A program made the translations under genes and the position numbers. The notes under the pieces were generated by a model, which saw only the letters and a list, made by a program, of their open reading frames with translations, did not search any database and was not told where the DNA came from. Positions 33,724 to 43,535 of a stretch of 64,000 nt of DNA are shown here, one piece after another (position 1 is the stretch's first letter; each line of letters begins with the position of its first letter). This DNA comes from Burkholderia sp. GAS332 (lineage in GTDB: Bacteria; Pseudomonadota; Gammaproteobacteria; Burkholderiales; Burkholderiaceae), in contig FSRV01000002.1 of assembly GCA_900142905.1 (NCBI GenBank), positions 4,092,001 through 4,156,000 on the forward strand, given 5' to 3'.

Positions 33724-35298
33724 ATGAGTCACACTTTTTCTTCCGTTTCATTGGGGCGGCCGGTCGCCATTCTCACGGCCGTTTGCCTCGCTGCGCTCGC
33801 GTTGCCGCTCAGTTTTTCGGCGGGTGCGCTGGCAACGCCCGCGATCGGCCGGGAACTCGCGGGTGGCCCGGTCGAGATGAACTGGATCACGAATGCGTTC
33901 ATGCTGACCTTTGGCAGTTTGCTGATGGCGGCGGGCGCGCTCGCGGACCGGTTTGGACGCAAGCGTTTATTTGCGATCGGCGTAAGCGGATTCGCGCTGG
34001 TCTCGCTGTTGATCGGCTTCGCGCCGTCGATCCTGGTTGTCGATCTGCTGCGTGCGATGCAGGGCGTTGCCGCCGCGGCCGCGCTGGCGGGTGGGACGGC
34101 GGCCCTCGCGCAGGAGTTCGATGGCCGTGCGCGCACCCGGGCATTCAGTCTGCTCGGCACGACCTTCGGGCTTGGGCTTGCATTCGGGCCTGTGCTAGCG
34201 GGTTTCATGATCGAGCGCTTCGGTTGGCGAGCGATCTTCGCGACGGGTGCCGTGGTGGGCGTCCTGTCGCTGTTGTTCGGCGTGCCGCAGATGCGTGAAT
34301 CGCGCGACCCGGACGCGCAGCGTATCGACTGGGCTGGAATCGCGACGTTCACCGGCGCATTGTCGTGCTTCACGTTCGGCGTGATCCAGTCTTCGGAGAG
34401 CGGCTGGTCGAGCCCGCTCGTTGTCGGATCCCTGTTGGGCGCGGCACTGCTGGCTGCCGCGTTCTGGATTATCGAAACGCGCGTTGCGCGGCCCATGCTT
34501 GATCTGTCTTTGTTCCGCTATCCGCGTTTTGTCGGCGTGCAAGTGCTGCCGATTGCGACCTGCTACTGCTACATCGTGCTGCTCGTCGTGCTGCCGCTGC
34601 GTTTCGTCGGTATCGACGGCTACAGCGAGATCGACGCGGGCTTGCTGATGCTCGCGCTGTCCGCACCGATGCTCGTGGTGCCGCTTGTCGCCGCGACACT
34701 CACGCGCTGGATGTCCGCCGGTGTCATCTCGGGCATCGGCCTGTTGATCGCCACGGCCGGACTGTACTGGCTGACCATGGTGTTGGGCGGCGGCGCGAGT
34801 AATGCCGCGATCGCGCCATTGCTCACCATCGGTATTGGTGCAGGGATGCCTTGGGGATTGATGGACGGACTGTCGGTGAGCGTCGTGCCGAAGGAGCGCG
34901 CCGGGATGGCGACGGGTATCTTCAGCACCACGCGCGTGGCGGGCGAATGCATTGCACTCGCAACGGTCAGCGCAGTTCTGGCCGCGCTGACACAGGCACG
35001 CGTGCAGTCGACCCTGAGACCCCATGCCCTATCCGGCGACGTGGCAGAAGCCGCTGCGCGACTGGCGGCAGGCGATCTCAATCGAGCATCGGCGCTTCTG
35101 CCGGACGTCTCCCGCACAGCGTTGCTGCACATCTATGCCGACGCGTTCGGTCTTCTGCTCGGTGGATTGACCGTCGTTACGCTGCTGTGCGCGATTGCGG
35201 TGTTCGTTATTCTTGGCCGTACGCGGGCCGACGAGGATTCGTCAGCGGCTCGCGAAACGCATGCTCGCAAGATGACGAGTGATCGAGAACACGCTTGA
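33724..35298 (+). CDS. MFS transporter, DHA2/EmrB type
   Basis: The 524-residue protein has about fourteen membrane helices, the DHA2 length. Motif A LADRFGRKRLFAIG follows helix 2, and GTTFGLGLAFGPVLAGFMIE is the motif C region. It would export hydrophobic or cationic compounds using the proton gradient. GGGGAG precedes the ATG. It faces the LysR gene at 33556 across a 167-bp spacer. No membrane-fusion partner is present, so it acts across the inner membrane only. Confidence 0.9.
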   Translation: MSHTFSSVSLGRPVAILTAVCLAALALPLSFSAGALATPAIGRELAGGPVEMNWITNAFMLTFGSLLMAAGALADRFGRKRLFAIGVSGFALVSLLIGFAPSILVVDLLRAMQGVAAAAALAGGTAALAQEFDGRARTRAFSLLGTTFGLGLAFGPVLAGFMIERFGWRAIFATGAVVGVLSLLFGVPQMRESRDPDAQRIDWAGIATFTGALSCFTFGVIQSSESGWSSPLVVGSLLGAALLAAAFWIIETRVARPMLDLSLFRYPRFVGVQVLPIATCYCYIVLLVVLPLRFVGIDGYSEIDAGLLMLALSAPMLVVPLVAATLTRWMSAGVISGIGLLIATAGLYWLTMVLGGGASNAAIAPLLTIGIGAGMPWGLMDGLSVSVVPKERAGMATGIFSTTRVAGECIALATVSAVLAALTQARVQSTLRPHALSGDVAEAAARLAAGDLNRASALLPDVSRTALLHIYADAFGLLLGGLTVVTLLCAIAVFVILGRTRADEDSSAARETHARKMTSDREHA

Positions 35299-35654
35299 CT
35301 TGTGGTCTGTTAAAAAAAGCCGCAGACGACGCTGCGGCGAACAAACACACACGCCGAACGTTGGGGACGCTGACGTGTGTGTTCATGCTATCCAAGCTCG
35401 CAGCGAGTGCAAATCGGGTATTTCGTATGAAGTGTTCAGTCGCCTTGCCGAGGCTTGCAGGACGTGCCTGTTGCCATGCCTGGGCCGAAAGGACGTCGCG
35501 AAAAAGCCACACAGGATCGCGCATCGCGAACTTCTGCCGGGTCATCACATCGCGCGCGCCGGTATGCCGTCCATCAGCTTGTCCATCGTGATCGGGAGGC
35601 TTCGGACACGCTTGCGATATTGGGGGAGGCGTACGGCCGCATCGAGACACCCTG
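35299..35654. other. Stretch with no gene seen
   Basis: It holds a terminator for the minus strand near its left end (35312-35338). AACACACACG and CGTGTGTGTT form a 10-bp inverted pair around 35344-35385. A minus-strand frame crosses this area but does not look like protein. Confidence 0.4.
35312..35338 (-). terminator. Terminator for minus-strand transcription
   Basis: GCCGCAG/CTGCGGC stem (35319-35338) followed on the minus strand by seven T. It probably ends the transcript of the hydrolase gene at 35655-36524. Confidence 0.7.
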
Positions 35655-36524
35655 CTAGTGCGGCAGGGTCCCAACTGAACCCGGATCTGCGAGCCATCGT
35701 GAGACAGCGGACAGCACCTGCGTCTCGATGCCAAGAAAGCCATGCGGCGACTGCGCCCCGCATTCGTCGGCGCGCCCCCTGCCGCGCTCGCTGCTTGATA
35801 CCGCCAGGAACTGAAACCGGTTGTCCTCAGCGAGCGTGCGGGCCGCACTAAACGGTGAAACCCGACAGCCGTCATTTTCGTTCGACACCACCAGGACCGG
35901 CGTCGCGCCGACGTCCCAGTGCATGCCAGAAAGTCCAGACTCGCCACGCATGCCGATCGTGACGGGCGAGGTCAGGACATACGCGTCGGCCAGCCGTGGT
36001 TCCCGATGGAGCACATTGCCAACCGAAATCGTGCCCCGGCTGGTCCCCACCAGCGCGATCTTTGCGGCTGGAAAGCGTTGCCTGAGCGCTGCAACAATAA
36101 CGTGTAAGTCCTGAGCGTGAGCTTCGCTCAGACGGAACGCGTCATTCATGCCGGATGATTGATCCGATGGCGCATCGACGATAGCAGTGGCATCGCCCGC
36201 AGAAGTCCAATATCCCGCGGTCCGGAGGAGGAAGTTTGCCTTCATTGTGGTCGGGCCGGCTTCGTCAAGGGCGACCACACCCTCATCTCCGGCAAACAAT
36301 ACGATGACCCATGGCGGTGCGCCGGCTGGCTGTTCGATGAAGATGGCCTGGGTCTGCGGCCCCCTGACGGGTACTTTCATTAGTTCGCCTGAATACGCAG
36401 GCGAAGCTGTTATCACCGTACATGCGAACGCGCAGACTGGGACCACGCCTTTAAGCAACGTCTTCCAAAGCCTGTCGCTGAAACAGGTCAGAGGCCTTGC
36501 ACGTGGGGAGTGCGTATCGCGCAT
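35655..36524 (-). CDS. Exported alpha/beta hydrolase
   Basis: The 289-residue product has an N-terminal signal with hydrophobic LLKGVVPVCAFACTVITASP, cut after AYSG. The nucleophile elbow is GTSRG (Ser162), with a His near the end in SPHGFLG. WVIVLFAGDEG is the oxyanion-type strand. It is probably a periplasmic or secreted esterase. I chose ATG 36524, because the region from 36806 upstream does not read as protein. The mature substrate is unknown. Confidence 0.75.
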   Translation of the reverse strand: MRDTHSPRARPLTCFSDRLWKTLLKGVVPVCAFACTVITASPAYSGELMKVPVRGPQTQAIFIEQPAGAPPWVIVLFAGDEGVVALDEAGPTTMKANFLLRTAGYWTSAGDATAIVDAPSDQSSGMNDAFRLSEAHAQDLHVIVAALRQRFPAAKIALVGTSRGTISVGNVLHREPRLADAYVLTSPVTIGMRGESGLSGMHWDVGATPVLVVSNENDGCRVSPFSAARTLAEDNRFQFLAVSSSERGRGRADECGAQSPHGFLGIETQVLSAVSRWLADPGSVGTLPH

Positions 36525-36992
36525 TCTGAAGACCGCGTGATTATTCCATTCACAGCATACGTGAGTTGGATAGGGGACGCAGCAGCGATGACCTTCAATG
36601 AAGCACAGGTTTAGCCGGCTGGGCCCGGTGACTCGGGAAAATATGCGGCAATGCCGCTGTGGCAAGGCCAACTGATCGAAACGGGGCGCCCGGAAACGGT
36701 TGTGGCGGACAGCACCCGGCCGGCTGGTGTCGTTTTTTTGTCGGGCAATAATAACTTCGCAGGATGGTCGTGTGGATGGCCACGGCGAACTTGCGATGGC
36801 GCCCATCGTGCGTCGGAATGGGCGGTTGGCTTAGGCCAGCACGCATCTCGATCAGGGTTAACCCATTCGAACCGACGCGGCAAAGCACATACAGTTTTCT
36901 TACATACCCACTGGCTTCAGACGCGGAGGCATCTCCACCCAGGCGTGCCCGGCGGTGTTTCCTCAGTTCCACGAACTCAAAGGAGATGACAG
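36525..36992. other. Stretch with no gene seen
   Basis: The frames here lack protein-like composition. The last bases hold the AAAGGAG site for the permease gene. Confidence 0.4.
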
Positions 36993-38450
36993 ATGGAAAT
37001 CCGCGATCCTTCCCCCGGCCTCTACAACGAAGATCTCGCGCCCGCCAGGCAGCGCAACTGGGGCGCCTTCAGCATCTTCAACGTCTGGACCTCGGACGTG
37101 CACAGCCTCTGGGGCTACTACCTCGCCGCCAGCCTGTTCCTGCTTTGCGGTAGCTTTATCAATTTCGTGCTGGCGATCGGGCTCGGCTCGCTGGTGATCT
37201 TCGCACTGATGAACCTGATCGGCTACGCCGGCGAGAAAACCGGCGTGCCTTATCCGGTGCTGGCGCGCGCCTCCTTTGGCGTGTGGGGCGCCAACCTGGC
37301 AGCCATGGTTCGCGCCGTGGTGGCCTGCTTCTGGTACGGCGCACAGACGGCCGCCGCGTCGGGCGCAATGGTCGCGCTGCTGATCCGCAGCGACAGCCTG
37401 ATGGCGTTCCACAAGGGCACGCATTGGTTCGGCCACTCAGGGCTGGAGGTGATCTGCTACGTGATCATCTGGGCACTGCAGTTGCTCATCATCCAGAAGG
37501 GCATGGAGACAGTGCGCAAATTCCAGGACTGGGCCGGTCCGGCAGTGTGGGTCGCCATGCTGATCCTGGCGATCGGCCTATGCGTCAAGGCCGGCGGCTT
37601 CTCGTTCACCAGTGGCATCCCGATGGACGTGCTGCTCCAGAAGACCGGCGACGCCGGCGTGAGCGGTGAGCCAGGCTCGTTCTGGGCGCTGATGGCAGTG
37701 GGCGCGACCTGGATCACCTACTTCGCGGCGCTCTACCTGAACTTCTGCGACTTCTCGCGCTACGCGAAAAACCGCGACGCAGTGAAGAAAGGCAATCTGT
37801 GGGGTCTGCCGGTCAACCTGATCGCGTTCTCGCTGGTCGCCGGCGTCACCACCATCGCGGCCTTCAAAGTGTACGGCGAAGTGCTGCTCCACCCCGAACA
37901 GATCTCGGCCAAGTTCGACAGTTGGGTGCTGGCACTCATCGCGGCGCTGACCTTCGCCGTCGCCACGCTGGGCATTAACGTGGTGGCCAATTTCGTCTCG
38001 GCCGCGTTCGACATCTCCAACACGTTCCCCAAGCAGATCAGCTTCAAGAAGGGCGGCTACATCGCCGCGGCCATCGCGCTGGTGCTCTATCCGTTCGCGC
38101 CATGGGAAGGCAACGCCGCGCACTTCGTCAACGCGATCGGCGCCACGATGGGCCCGCTGCTGGGGATCATTCTGGTGGACTACTACCTGGTGGCCAAGGG
38201 CAACATCAATGTCGCGGCGCTCTACCAGGAGCACGGCGAGTACCGCTACGAAGGCGGTTGGAACCTCAACGCGCTGGTCTCCGCGGGAGTCGGCAGCGTG
38301 TTTTCGACCTTCCTGCCTAACTTCACCAACCTGCTGCCGGTCTGGTGGAATACCTATGGATGGTTCTTCGGCGTGGTGATCGGCGGCGGCATGTACCTGA
38401 TCATGGCGACGCTGCGGCCGCGTGCCGCGATCGCACCGACCCGTGCTTGA
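36993..38450 (+). CDS. NCS1 family nucleobase:cation symporter
   Basis: The 485-residue protein has twelve membrane helices and typical NCS1 signatures: NEDLAPARQRNWGAFSIFNV WTSDVHSLWGYY at the start, FGVWGANLAAMVRA, and DFSRYAKNRDAVKKGNLWGLP in the middle. These transporters bring in cytosine, uracil, hydantoins or thiamine using sodium or protons. A strong AAAGGAG site precedes the start. It has no catabolic neighbour that would fix the substrate. Confidence 0.9.
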   Translation: MEIRDPSPGLYNEDLAPARQRNWGAFSIFNVWTSDVHSLWGYYLAASLFLLCGSFINFVLAIGLGSLVIFALMNLIGYAGEKTGVPYPVLARASFGVWGANLAAMVRAVVACFWYGAQTAAASGAMVALLIRSDSLMAFHKGTHWFGHSGLEVICYVIIWALQLLIIQKGMETVRKFQDWAGPAVWVAMLILAIGLCVKAGGFSFTSGIPMDVLLQKTGDAGVSGEPGSFWALMAVGATWITYFAALYLNFCDFSRYAKNRDAVKKGNLWGLPVNLIAFSLVAGVTTIAAFKVYGEVLLHPEQISAKFDSWVLALIAALTFAVATLGINVVANFVSAAFDISNTFPKQISFKKGGYIAAAIALVLYPFAPWEGNAAHFVNAIGATMGPLLGIILVDYYLVAKGNINVAALYQEHGEYRYEGGWNLNALVSAGVGSVFSTFLPNFTNLLPVWWNTYGWFFGVVIGGGMYLIMATLRPRAAIAPTRA

Positions 38451-38578
38451 GGGTTTTCCTGGGGAGGGGCAGGGGTGACGCCCCTCCGCCAGCGCGCGGA
38501 ACAGGCACGGCAACAATGCTGATGGTTAACCGTCGGCGGTCATGCTAGGATTTCTCGCAGACAACTCCGGAGACTGCT

Positions 38579-38962
38579 ATGCCGTTCATCTGCGAAAACG
38601 TCGAATGTCGCGCCGTGCTGGCCCGCGGGCAGGTCAGATCCATTCAAGAGAACGAAGGGTGGTGCTTCTACTGCCCAGACTGCAAAACGCGGAACGCGTT
38701 GAAAGATATCGGCGCGCCGGGCGGTGCTGTTGAGTTGGTTCAACCGGAGCGATCTGATCTCCCACACAAAGTGATTGCAACGGCCCGCCCCTTGGAGGAC
38801 GGCAAGTACGCGGCGCAATTGCGCGTACAAAGGGCTCTCGGTACCAGGGGGACTTACGCGGTCGAAGAGCATTGGGAAGAGCTCGGTGTCTTCCCTGATG
38901 CGCACGAGGCCGTCGCGCATGCGAAGTCCATTGCGGCGGACTTGCTGGAGCGCAAGGCATAG
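38579..38962 (+). CDS. Zinc-ribbon-like protein of unknown function
   Basis: The 127-residue protein has cysteine pairs C5/C10 and C29/C32/C35 (CFYCPDC), which suggest a zinc ribbon. The C-terminal half carries a helix HEAVAHAKSIAADLLER. I do not recognise the family. A bidirectional hairpin terminator follows at 39005. Confidence 0.6.
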   Translation: MPFICENVECRAVLARGQVRSIQENEGWCFYCPDCKTRNALKDIGAPGGAVELVQPERSDLPHKVIATARPLEDGKYAAQLRVQRALGTRGTYAVEEHWEELGVFPDAHEAVAHAKSIAADLLERKA

Positions 38963-39004
38963 CCATAAGTAGAAGGCTGGCTTCAGCCGCGCGCACCGTG
39001 CGCG

Positions 39005-39037
39005 GATGTTTACGGCCGCGGGCTGGCCGTAAACATC
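39005..39037. terminator. Bidirectional terminator
   Basis: GATGTTTACGGCC/GGCCGTAAACATC, a perfect 13-bp stem, lies between convergent genes ending at 38962 and 39040. Confidence 0.75.
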
Positions 39038-39039
39038 GT

Positions 39040-39507
39040 TCACGAAGCTTCGGCTGACGCGAGCTTGATAAATAGTTTGGCTGCTTCGTTGCCATGGGAC
39101 AAAGCGCGCAGTGCCAGAGTGAGCGCTAGCTGCGCGTCGTGGGCGACTGCGCTGCGGTCCTGATCGAAGAGCTTGACGGCGTGGCGCATATGCTGCGCCG
39201 CTTGATCGTGAAGCTCCGCTGCCGTTGCGTGAAGTTTTGCCGCGTTCGCACTGTCTGCGCCCGAGCCGGTTGCGCCAGGCGATGCCGGTGGTACAGGCGG
39301 CGTACCGGCGCTGTGTGCCCCCGCGTCGTGTGCCTGATCGATCGCATGCAAGGTGTGGCCGTGGGCCATCATCGCCTCGTGTGCGGCATGGGCATAGTCT
39401 TTACCGGCTTCGAAATGCCGCGACGCAGCGCGGTGATATCGCGAGGCCTGCTCGTGATGTGACGCTGCGGCTTCAAGATGTTCTTTTTTGCTGTGCTTCG
39501 TGCTCAT
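39040..39507 (-). CDS. His/Ala-rich helical protein
   Basis: The 155-residue protein is rich in Ala and His and almost all helical, for example EAAASHHEQASRYHRAASRH and ANAAKLHATAAELHDQAAQH. The pattern suggests a helical bundle, perhaps a metal-binding or stress protein. I chose ATG 39507, preceded by a ribosome site (CAGGAGCCGGT). The terminator hairpin directly follows its stop codon. No function is recognised. Confidence 0.6.
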   Translation of the reverse strand: MSTKHSKKEHLEAAASHHEQASRYHRAASRHFEAGKDYAHAAHEAMMAHGHTLHAIDQAHDAGAHSAGTPPVPPASPGATGSGADSANAAKLHATAAELHDQAAQHMRHAVKLFDQDRSAVAHDAQLALTLALRALSHGNEAAKLFIKLASAEAS

Positions 39508-39609
39508 ACCGGCTCCTGTAACACTGTAGGACCGACTCCGATGACGACCGATTCGACGACGCAGTGGCGGGTCGGAAGCCACCGCATCCAAATTTACACG
39601 CACTTGCCG

Positions 39610-40107
39610 CTATCGATGACGTTTTCGAGCAGTCGTGAGTGCTGACAAGCTGTTGTCCGGCGCGATCTCCATCTGCTCAATGGCGGCCTCGACGAGTTCA
39701 AGCGGATTACGAAAGGCATCGGTCGCATCCGCGAGACGCGTGAGGCGATTGTCGATGAGCAACGACGCGAGCCCGTGGACGTATGCCCACACGGCGGTCA
39801 TCGCCACCGCCTGCGCGCGCTGAGGTCGGCAAACGCATCGTGCGCGGCGGACGGTTCGTTCAATGGCGGATCGCTGCGAGTTCGCTGAGCACACCTGCCG
39901 TGTCGCGAAAATGATGCTGGGGAGCCGTGTGCGACACGCCCGCAGCGTGAGGCCACGCAGTCCGTCGCGCCGCAGCACTGCTTCGGCTGCCTGCAATAGC
40001 GCGTTGGGCAGCGAACCATGATGGTAGGGCGGGGCGGGCTTTGGCTGTTTCGCGGCGTGGTTCGTTCTGGGCGGCGTCGCTTCGTGTGCGGGGGCCTTCT
40101 TCTGCAT
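39610..40107 (-). pseudogene. TetR family regulator with frameshifts
   Basis: The start PYHHGSLPNALLQAAEAVLR RDG followed by LRGLTLRA is the beginning of a TetR helix-turn-helix. After that the frame is lost: the expected HTAPQHHFRDTAGVLSELAA part is found in another frame. The C-terminal segment VWAYVHGLASLLIDNRL returns to the first frame. At least two frameshifts or a small deletion are needed, so the gene is not functional. Confidence 0.65.
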
Positions 40108-40286
40108 GATTGGCGTCAACGGCACGATTGATTTTTACAATGGAAAAATATGTTGACCATGTTTGGCGACCAAGTCAAAATCTTTCCACTGCAAAACATC
40201 GCCTTCATCTACACCTGTTCGGTGCATGGCCCACGCGGGTATGTCTCAGGCGCCTGTGCAAATCGTTAACGCTCGAGGAGACGGGT

Positions 40287-40871
40287 ATGGCTGTATTCGG
40301 ACCAGACGTGAACCTGCATGAAACCGCCTATGTTCATGAAACCGCGCATCTGTATGGCAAGGTGGCCGTCCACGAACATGCTTCTATCTGGGTCAACGTT
40401 GTTGCGCGCGCAGAGCACAAGGAAATCGTGATTGGCGCTTATAGCAACATTCAGGACTTCGTGATGCTGCACGTCGGCGACCGCACACCCACCCTCATCG
40501 GCAGCCACTGTTCGATCACTCATCACTGCACGATCCACGGCTGTTCGATTGGGGACAATTGCCTGATAGGCATCAATTCGACCATCATGGACGGTTGCGT
40601 CATCGGCGAAAACTGCATTATTGCCGGCCATACCTTCCTGAAGGAGGGGACCATCATTCCGGCGAATTCCGTCGTGATGGGCACGCCCGGCAAAGTGGTT
40701 CGCACAGAGAATAACTACGTGCGTGGGCGCTTGAACGCCTACCTGTACCACCAGAACGCACTCGCGTACGCGGCGGGAAATTATCGCGCCTGGGATGCAC
40801 CCGATTTTCCGGCCCAGGTTATGCGCGAAATGCACAGACTGCACAACGAACTGGAACAAAACGACCGTTGA
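40287..40871 (+). CDS. Gamma-carbonic anhydrase family protein
   Basis: The 194-residue protein has the left-handed beta-helix hexapeptide repeats (YSNIQDFVMLHVG, GSHCSITHHCTIHG, GDNCLIGINSTIMDG). The HxxxxH pattern, with His in MLHVG and HHCTIHG, matches the metal site of gamma-class carbonic anhydrases and their YrdA-like relatives. It would form a trimer. I chose ATG 40287, because GAGGAG lies nine bases upstream. A carotenoid-type oxygenase gene follows 131 bp downstream. Confidence 0.85.
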   Translation: MAVFGPDVNLHETAYVHETAHLYGKVAVHEHASIWVNVVARAEHKEIVIGAYSNIQDFVMLHVGDRTPTLIGSHCSITHHCTIHGCSIGDNCLIGINSTIMDGCVIGENCIIAGHTFLKEGTIIPANSVVMGTPGKVVRTENNYVRGRLNAYLYHQNALAYAAGNYRAWDAPDFPAQVMREMHRLHNELEQNDR

Positions 40872-41002
40872 GGTGGGCGTGATGGCCCTGCGGGATCCAC
40901 ACGATTCGCAAGGCGCCCGATTGAGCGGTCATCAGTAGCGCCCCGCGCGCGTTCGCGACAACTGCGTAGTACCGGCTGACCCAAAGAAATCAGGAGATTC
41001 CC

Positions 41003-42424
41003 GTGGCGTTGCCTTTTCCCATCGACGAACCCTTTCTCACCGGCTACTACGCGCCCATCCACATGGAGTGCGACGCGCCCAACCTGCCGATAACCGGCGA
41101 GGTGCCCAAGGCACTACGCGGCACCCTATACCGTAACGGTCCGAATCCGCAGTTCGCGCCGCGCGGCCCGTACCATTGGTTCTCGGGCGATGGCATGCTG
41201 CACGCGTTTCATTTCGACGAGGGACGCGTCTCTTACCGTAACCGTTGGGTACGCACACCCAAATGGATCATGGAGAACGCCAATGGCGAAGGCATGTCCG
41301 GATCGCTGACCCATCGGCACCTGACAGACCCGGCCTTGCTCGAACTCAACTCCACAACGGCCAATACCAATGTCATCTGGCACGGCAACCGTCTGCTCGC
41401 GCTCGAGGAAGCGCACGCGCCGTTCGAAGTGGATCCGTTCTCGCTGGAGCCCCGCGGATACCATCATTTCGAGGGCAAGCTACCGGGCAAGATGACGGCG
41501 CATCCTAAATGCGATCCCCTTACTGGCGAGTTGGTCTTTTTCGCCTATGCAGCGCGCGGCCCCTTTACCTGCGATCTGATGCTTCACGTAGCCGATCGCG
41601 AGGGGCGCTTGCAGCGTAGTCTGCATCTCGCGGCGCCGTTCCCAAGCATGGTCCACGACTTTGTCGTTACTCGCACGCATATTATCTTTCCGATCTTCCC
41701 GCTCACCGGTTCAATGGAGCGGGCACAGAGCGGTCGTCCGCCTTACGCCTGGGAGCCGGACAAAGGAACGCATGTCGGCATCCTGCCGCGAAACGGGACT
41801 GCAGCCGACGTGCGCTGGTTCGTCGGCGATCCCTGTTTTGTTTTCCACGCGATGAATGCATTCGATGACGGCGAGCATATCGTCTGCGACATGATGAAAT
41901 ACGATGTCCCGCCCTTGTTTCCGCGGCCTGACGGCACGCCGGTGGGCAACGAGTCACCGCAGGCGCAACTCGTGCGGTGGACCTTCGACCTGACCGGCAA
42001 TACAACAAGCTTCTCAGAGAGACTGATGGACTCCCGCTCAGGCGAATTTCCTCGGCTCGACGAGCGGTTTGCCATGTCGCGATACAGGCACGGCTACTTC
42101 AATTCCGCCCCGGTGACCGAGGGCGTTAAGGGTCACGACGCGCGCGGAGGGCTGGCTCACATCGACCTGACCACCGGCCGTACCGCCGAGTGGCTCCCGG
42201 GCATTGGCGATTACTGTAGTGAGCCGATCTTTGTCGAGCGCCATGCGGATGCACCGGAAGGAGACGGCTGGCTACTCAGCGTGGTCTGGCGCGGCAGTGA
42301 GAACCGCAGTGATCTTGCGGTATTTGATGCGACCGACATCGCGGCGGGCCCCATTGCATTGGCGCATTTGTCCCATCCTGTTCCTGCGGGTTTTCATGGC
42401 AACTGGCGGAACGCTTTGAGTTGA
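41003..42424 (+). CDS. Carotenoid-cleavage-oxygenase family protein
   Basis: The 473-residue protein belongs to the family that includes lignostilbene dioxygenases and RPE65. The four iron-binding His are visible: His167 (TAHPK), His218 (MVHDF), His282 (FHAMNAF) and His465 (GFHGNW). RGTLYRNGPNPQF and HWFSGDGMLHAF near the N-terminus are family signatures. It would split a C=C bond of a carotenoid or phenylpropanoid stilbene with O2. The family is common in aromatic-degrading soil bacteria, so a lignin-derived substrate is likely. Confidence 0.9.
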   Translation: MALPFPIDEPFLTGYYAPIHMECDAPNLPITGEVPKALRGTLYRNGPNPQFAPRGPYHWFSGDGMLHAFHFDEGRVSYRNRWVRTPKWIMENANGEGMSGSLTHRHLTDPALLELNSTTANTNVIWHGNRLLALEEAHAPFEVDPFSLEPRGYHHFEGKLPGKMTAHPKCDPLTGELVFFAYAARGPFTCDLMLHVADREGRLQRSLHLAAPFPSMVHDFVVTRTHIIFPIFPLTGSMERAQSGRPPYAWEPDKGTHVGILPRNGTAADVRWFVGDPCFVFHAMNAFDDGEHIVCDMMKYDVPPLFPRPDGTPVGNESPQAQLVRWTFDLTGNTTSFSERLMDSRSGEFPRLDERFAMSRYRHGYFNSAPVTEGVKGHDARGGLAHIDLTTGRTAEWLPGIGDYCSEPIFVERHADAPEGDGWLLSVVWRGSENRSDLAVFDATDIAAGPIALAHLSHPVPAGFHGNWRNALS

Positions 42425-42509
42425 GCACCGTTTGTGGATGACGACGATGCATGAAGTTCTCAAGCAACGTCGACCGGTTTGGTAATCATGCATCGCGCGT
42501 CTGCGCCGA

Positions 42510-43448
42510 TCATACCCATAGCCGATACATCCAGAACGACTCGTCCTCGATAAAGCGTTGCGCGAACTCGCTCGGCGAGAAGCCCGTGATGCGCTTCGCC
42601 GCGCGGCTAAAGTGAGCCTGATCGGCGAAGCCTTCGTCTTGGGCAAGCGCGGCCCAGTCGAAGGGTTGTCCTGCCTCGTATTGCTCTCGTGCAGCGAAGA
42701 ACGCGCCTTCTGTTTTCACAAGCGATTGCCACTCACGCAATGATCGACCGCTGTACGATTTGATGCGACGTTCTACCTGACGCGGACTATGCGTTCGTCG
42801 CCATTCGCTGGCCTGCCAGGCCAGCCGCCCGACCCAACGACGGCCGGCCTGGCGCAGCGAGGACATGGCCGAGCCGCGCCCTCGAGTGGCCAGCCAGCGT
42901 GGCGCGAGATGCTGCTCCAGCGCTGCCAGCGTTGCCGCGTCATTATCGGCATTGAGCAACGCCTCATGGAGCGGTCGCCAAGTGTCGCCGAGCAGTTCGG
43001 GGGCAGAAAGAAAACGATCGTGAACGGTGGGTAGATCGACGCCAAGCAAGGCCTGGGCGACATCGGGGGTGAAACACAGCATGCCCCCACGGCCGCTGGT
43101 CGGCGCCCAGCTTGCGGTCGGCCTGGACTGACTGCCCGACAGCGTGAGCGCCGTACCGAACGGCCGCCACACCGGGCCGTCGGTGGCATGCTCCACGAGC
43201 CCCGCATCGAGGTCCTGATACCAGGACAGGCACACGAGCGGCGACGCTGGGAAATGGGATAAACGCTGCGCGTCACTCAACTCGAAGCCGCGCGTATCTC
43301 GGCAGATGATTGCCACGACCGCGTCTTGCAAAGCAGGCGGTGGGAGATACAGCCGTGCATGAGGACTTTGGCCGTCGTTCAATGCTCGCGGAGCCCGTTC
43401 AGACCGGGCGGGGCACTGTGGCAGCGTTGCTGTCAGATTAGCGGACAT
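42510..43448 (-). CDS. AraC family regulator
   Basis: The 312-residue protein has the AraC helix-turn-helix pair at the C-terminus: DWAALAQDEGFADQAHFSRA, then RITGFSPSEF. The rest is a ligand domain of no specific family. It is divergent from a P450 gene with only an 87-bp spacer, so it probably controls it. Confidence 0.85.
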   Translation of the reverse strand: MSANLTATLPQCPARSERAPRALNDGQSPHARLYLPPPALQDAVVAIICRDTRGFELSDAQRLSHFPASPLVCLSWYQDLDAGLVEHATDGPVWRPFGTALTLSGSQSRPTASWAPTSGRGGMLCFTPDVAQALLGVDLPTVHDRFLSAPELLGDTWRPLHEALLNADNDAATLAALEQHLAPRWLATRGRGSAMSSLRQAGRRWVGRLAWQASEWRRTHSPRQVERRIKSYSGRSLREWQSLVKTEGAFFAAREQYEAGQPFDWAALAQDEGFADQAHFSRAAKRITGFSPSEFAQRFIEDESFWMYRLWV

Positions 43449-43535
43449 GGCTGAGCAGTATAGGTAAGCGTGGGGTGCCTGTCGACGTCGTTTGCGTTCA
43501 AGACATCCCTTTCACCCGTGCGGACAATGTGACGC

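Noticed and set aside
35207..35947. Minus-strand frame of 246 codons
   Set aside because: It overlaps the MFS 3' end and the hydrolase gene, and crosses a terminator; it reads as a shadow.
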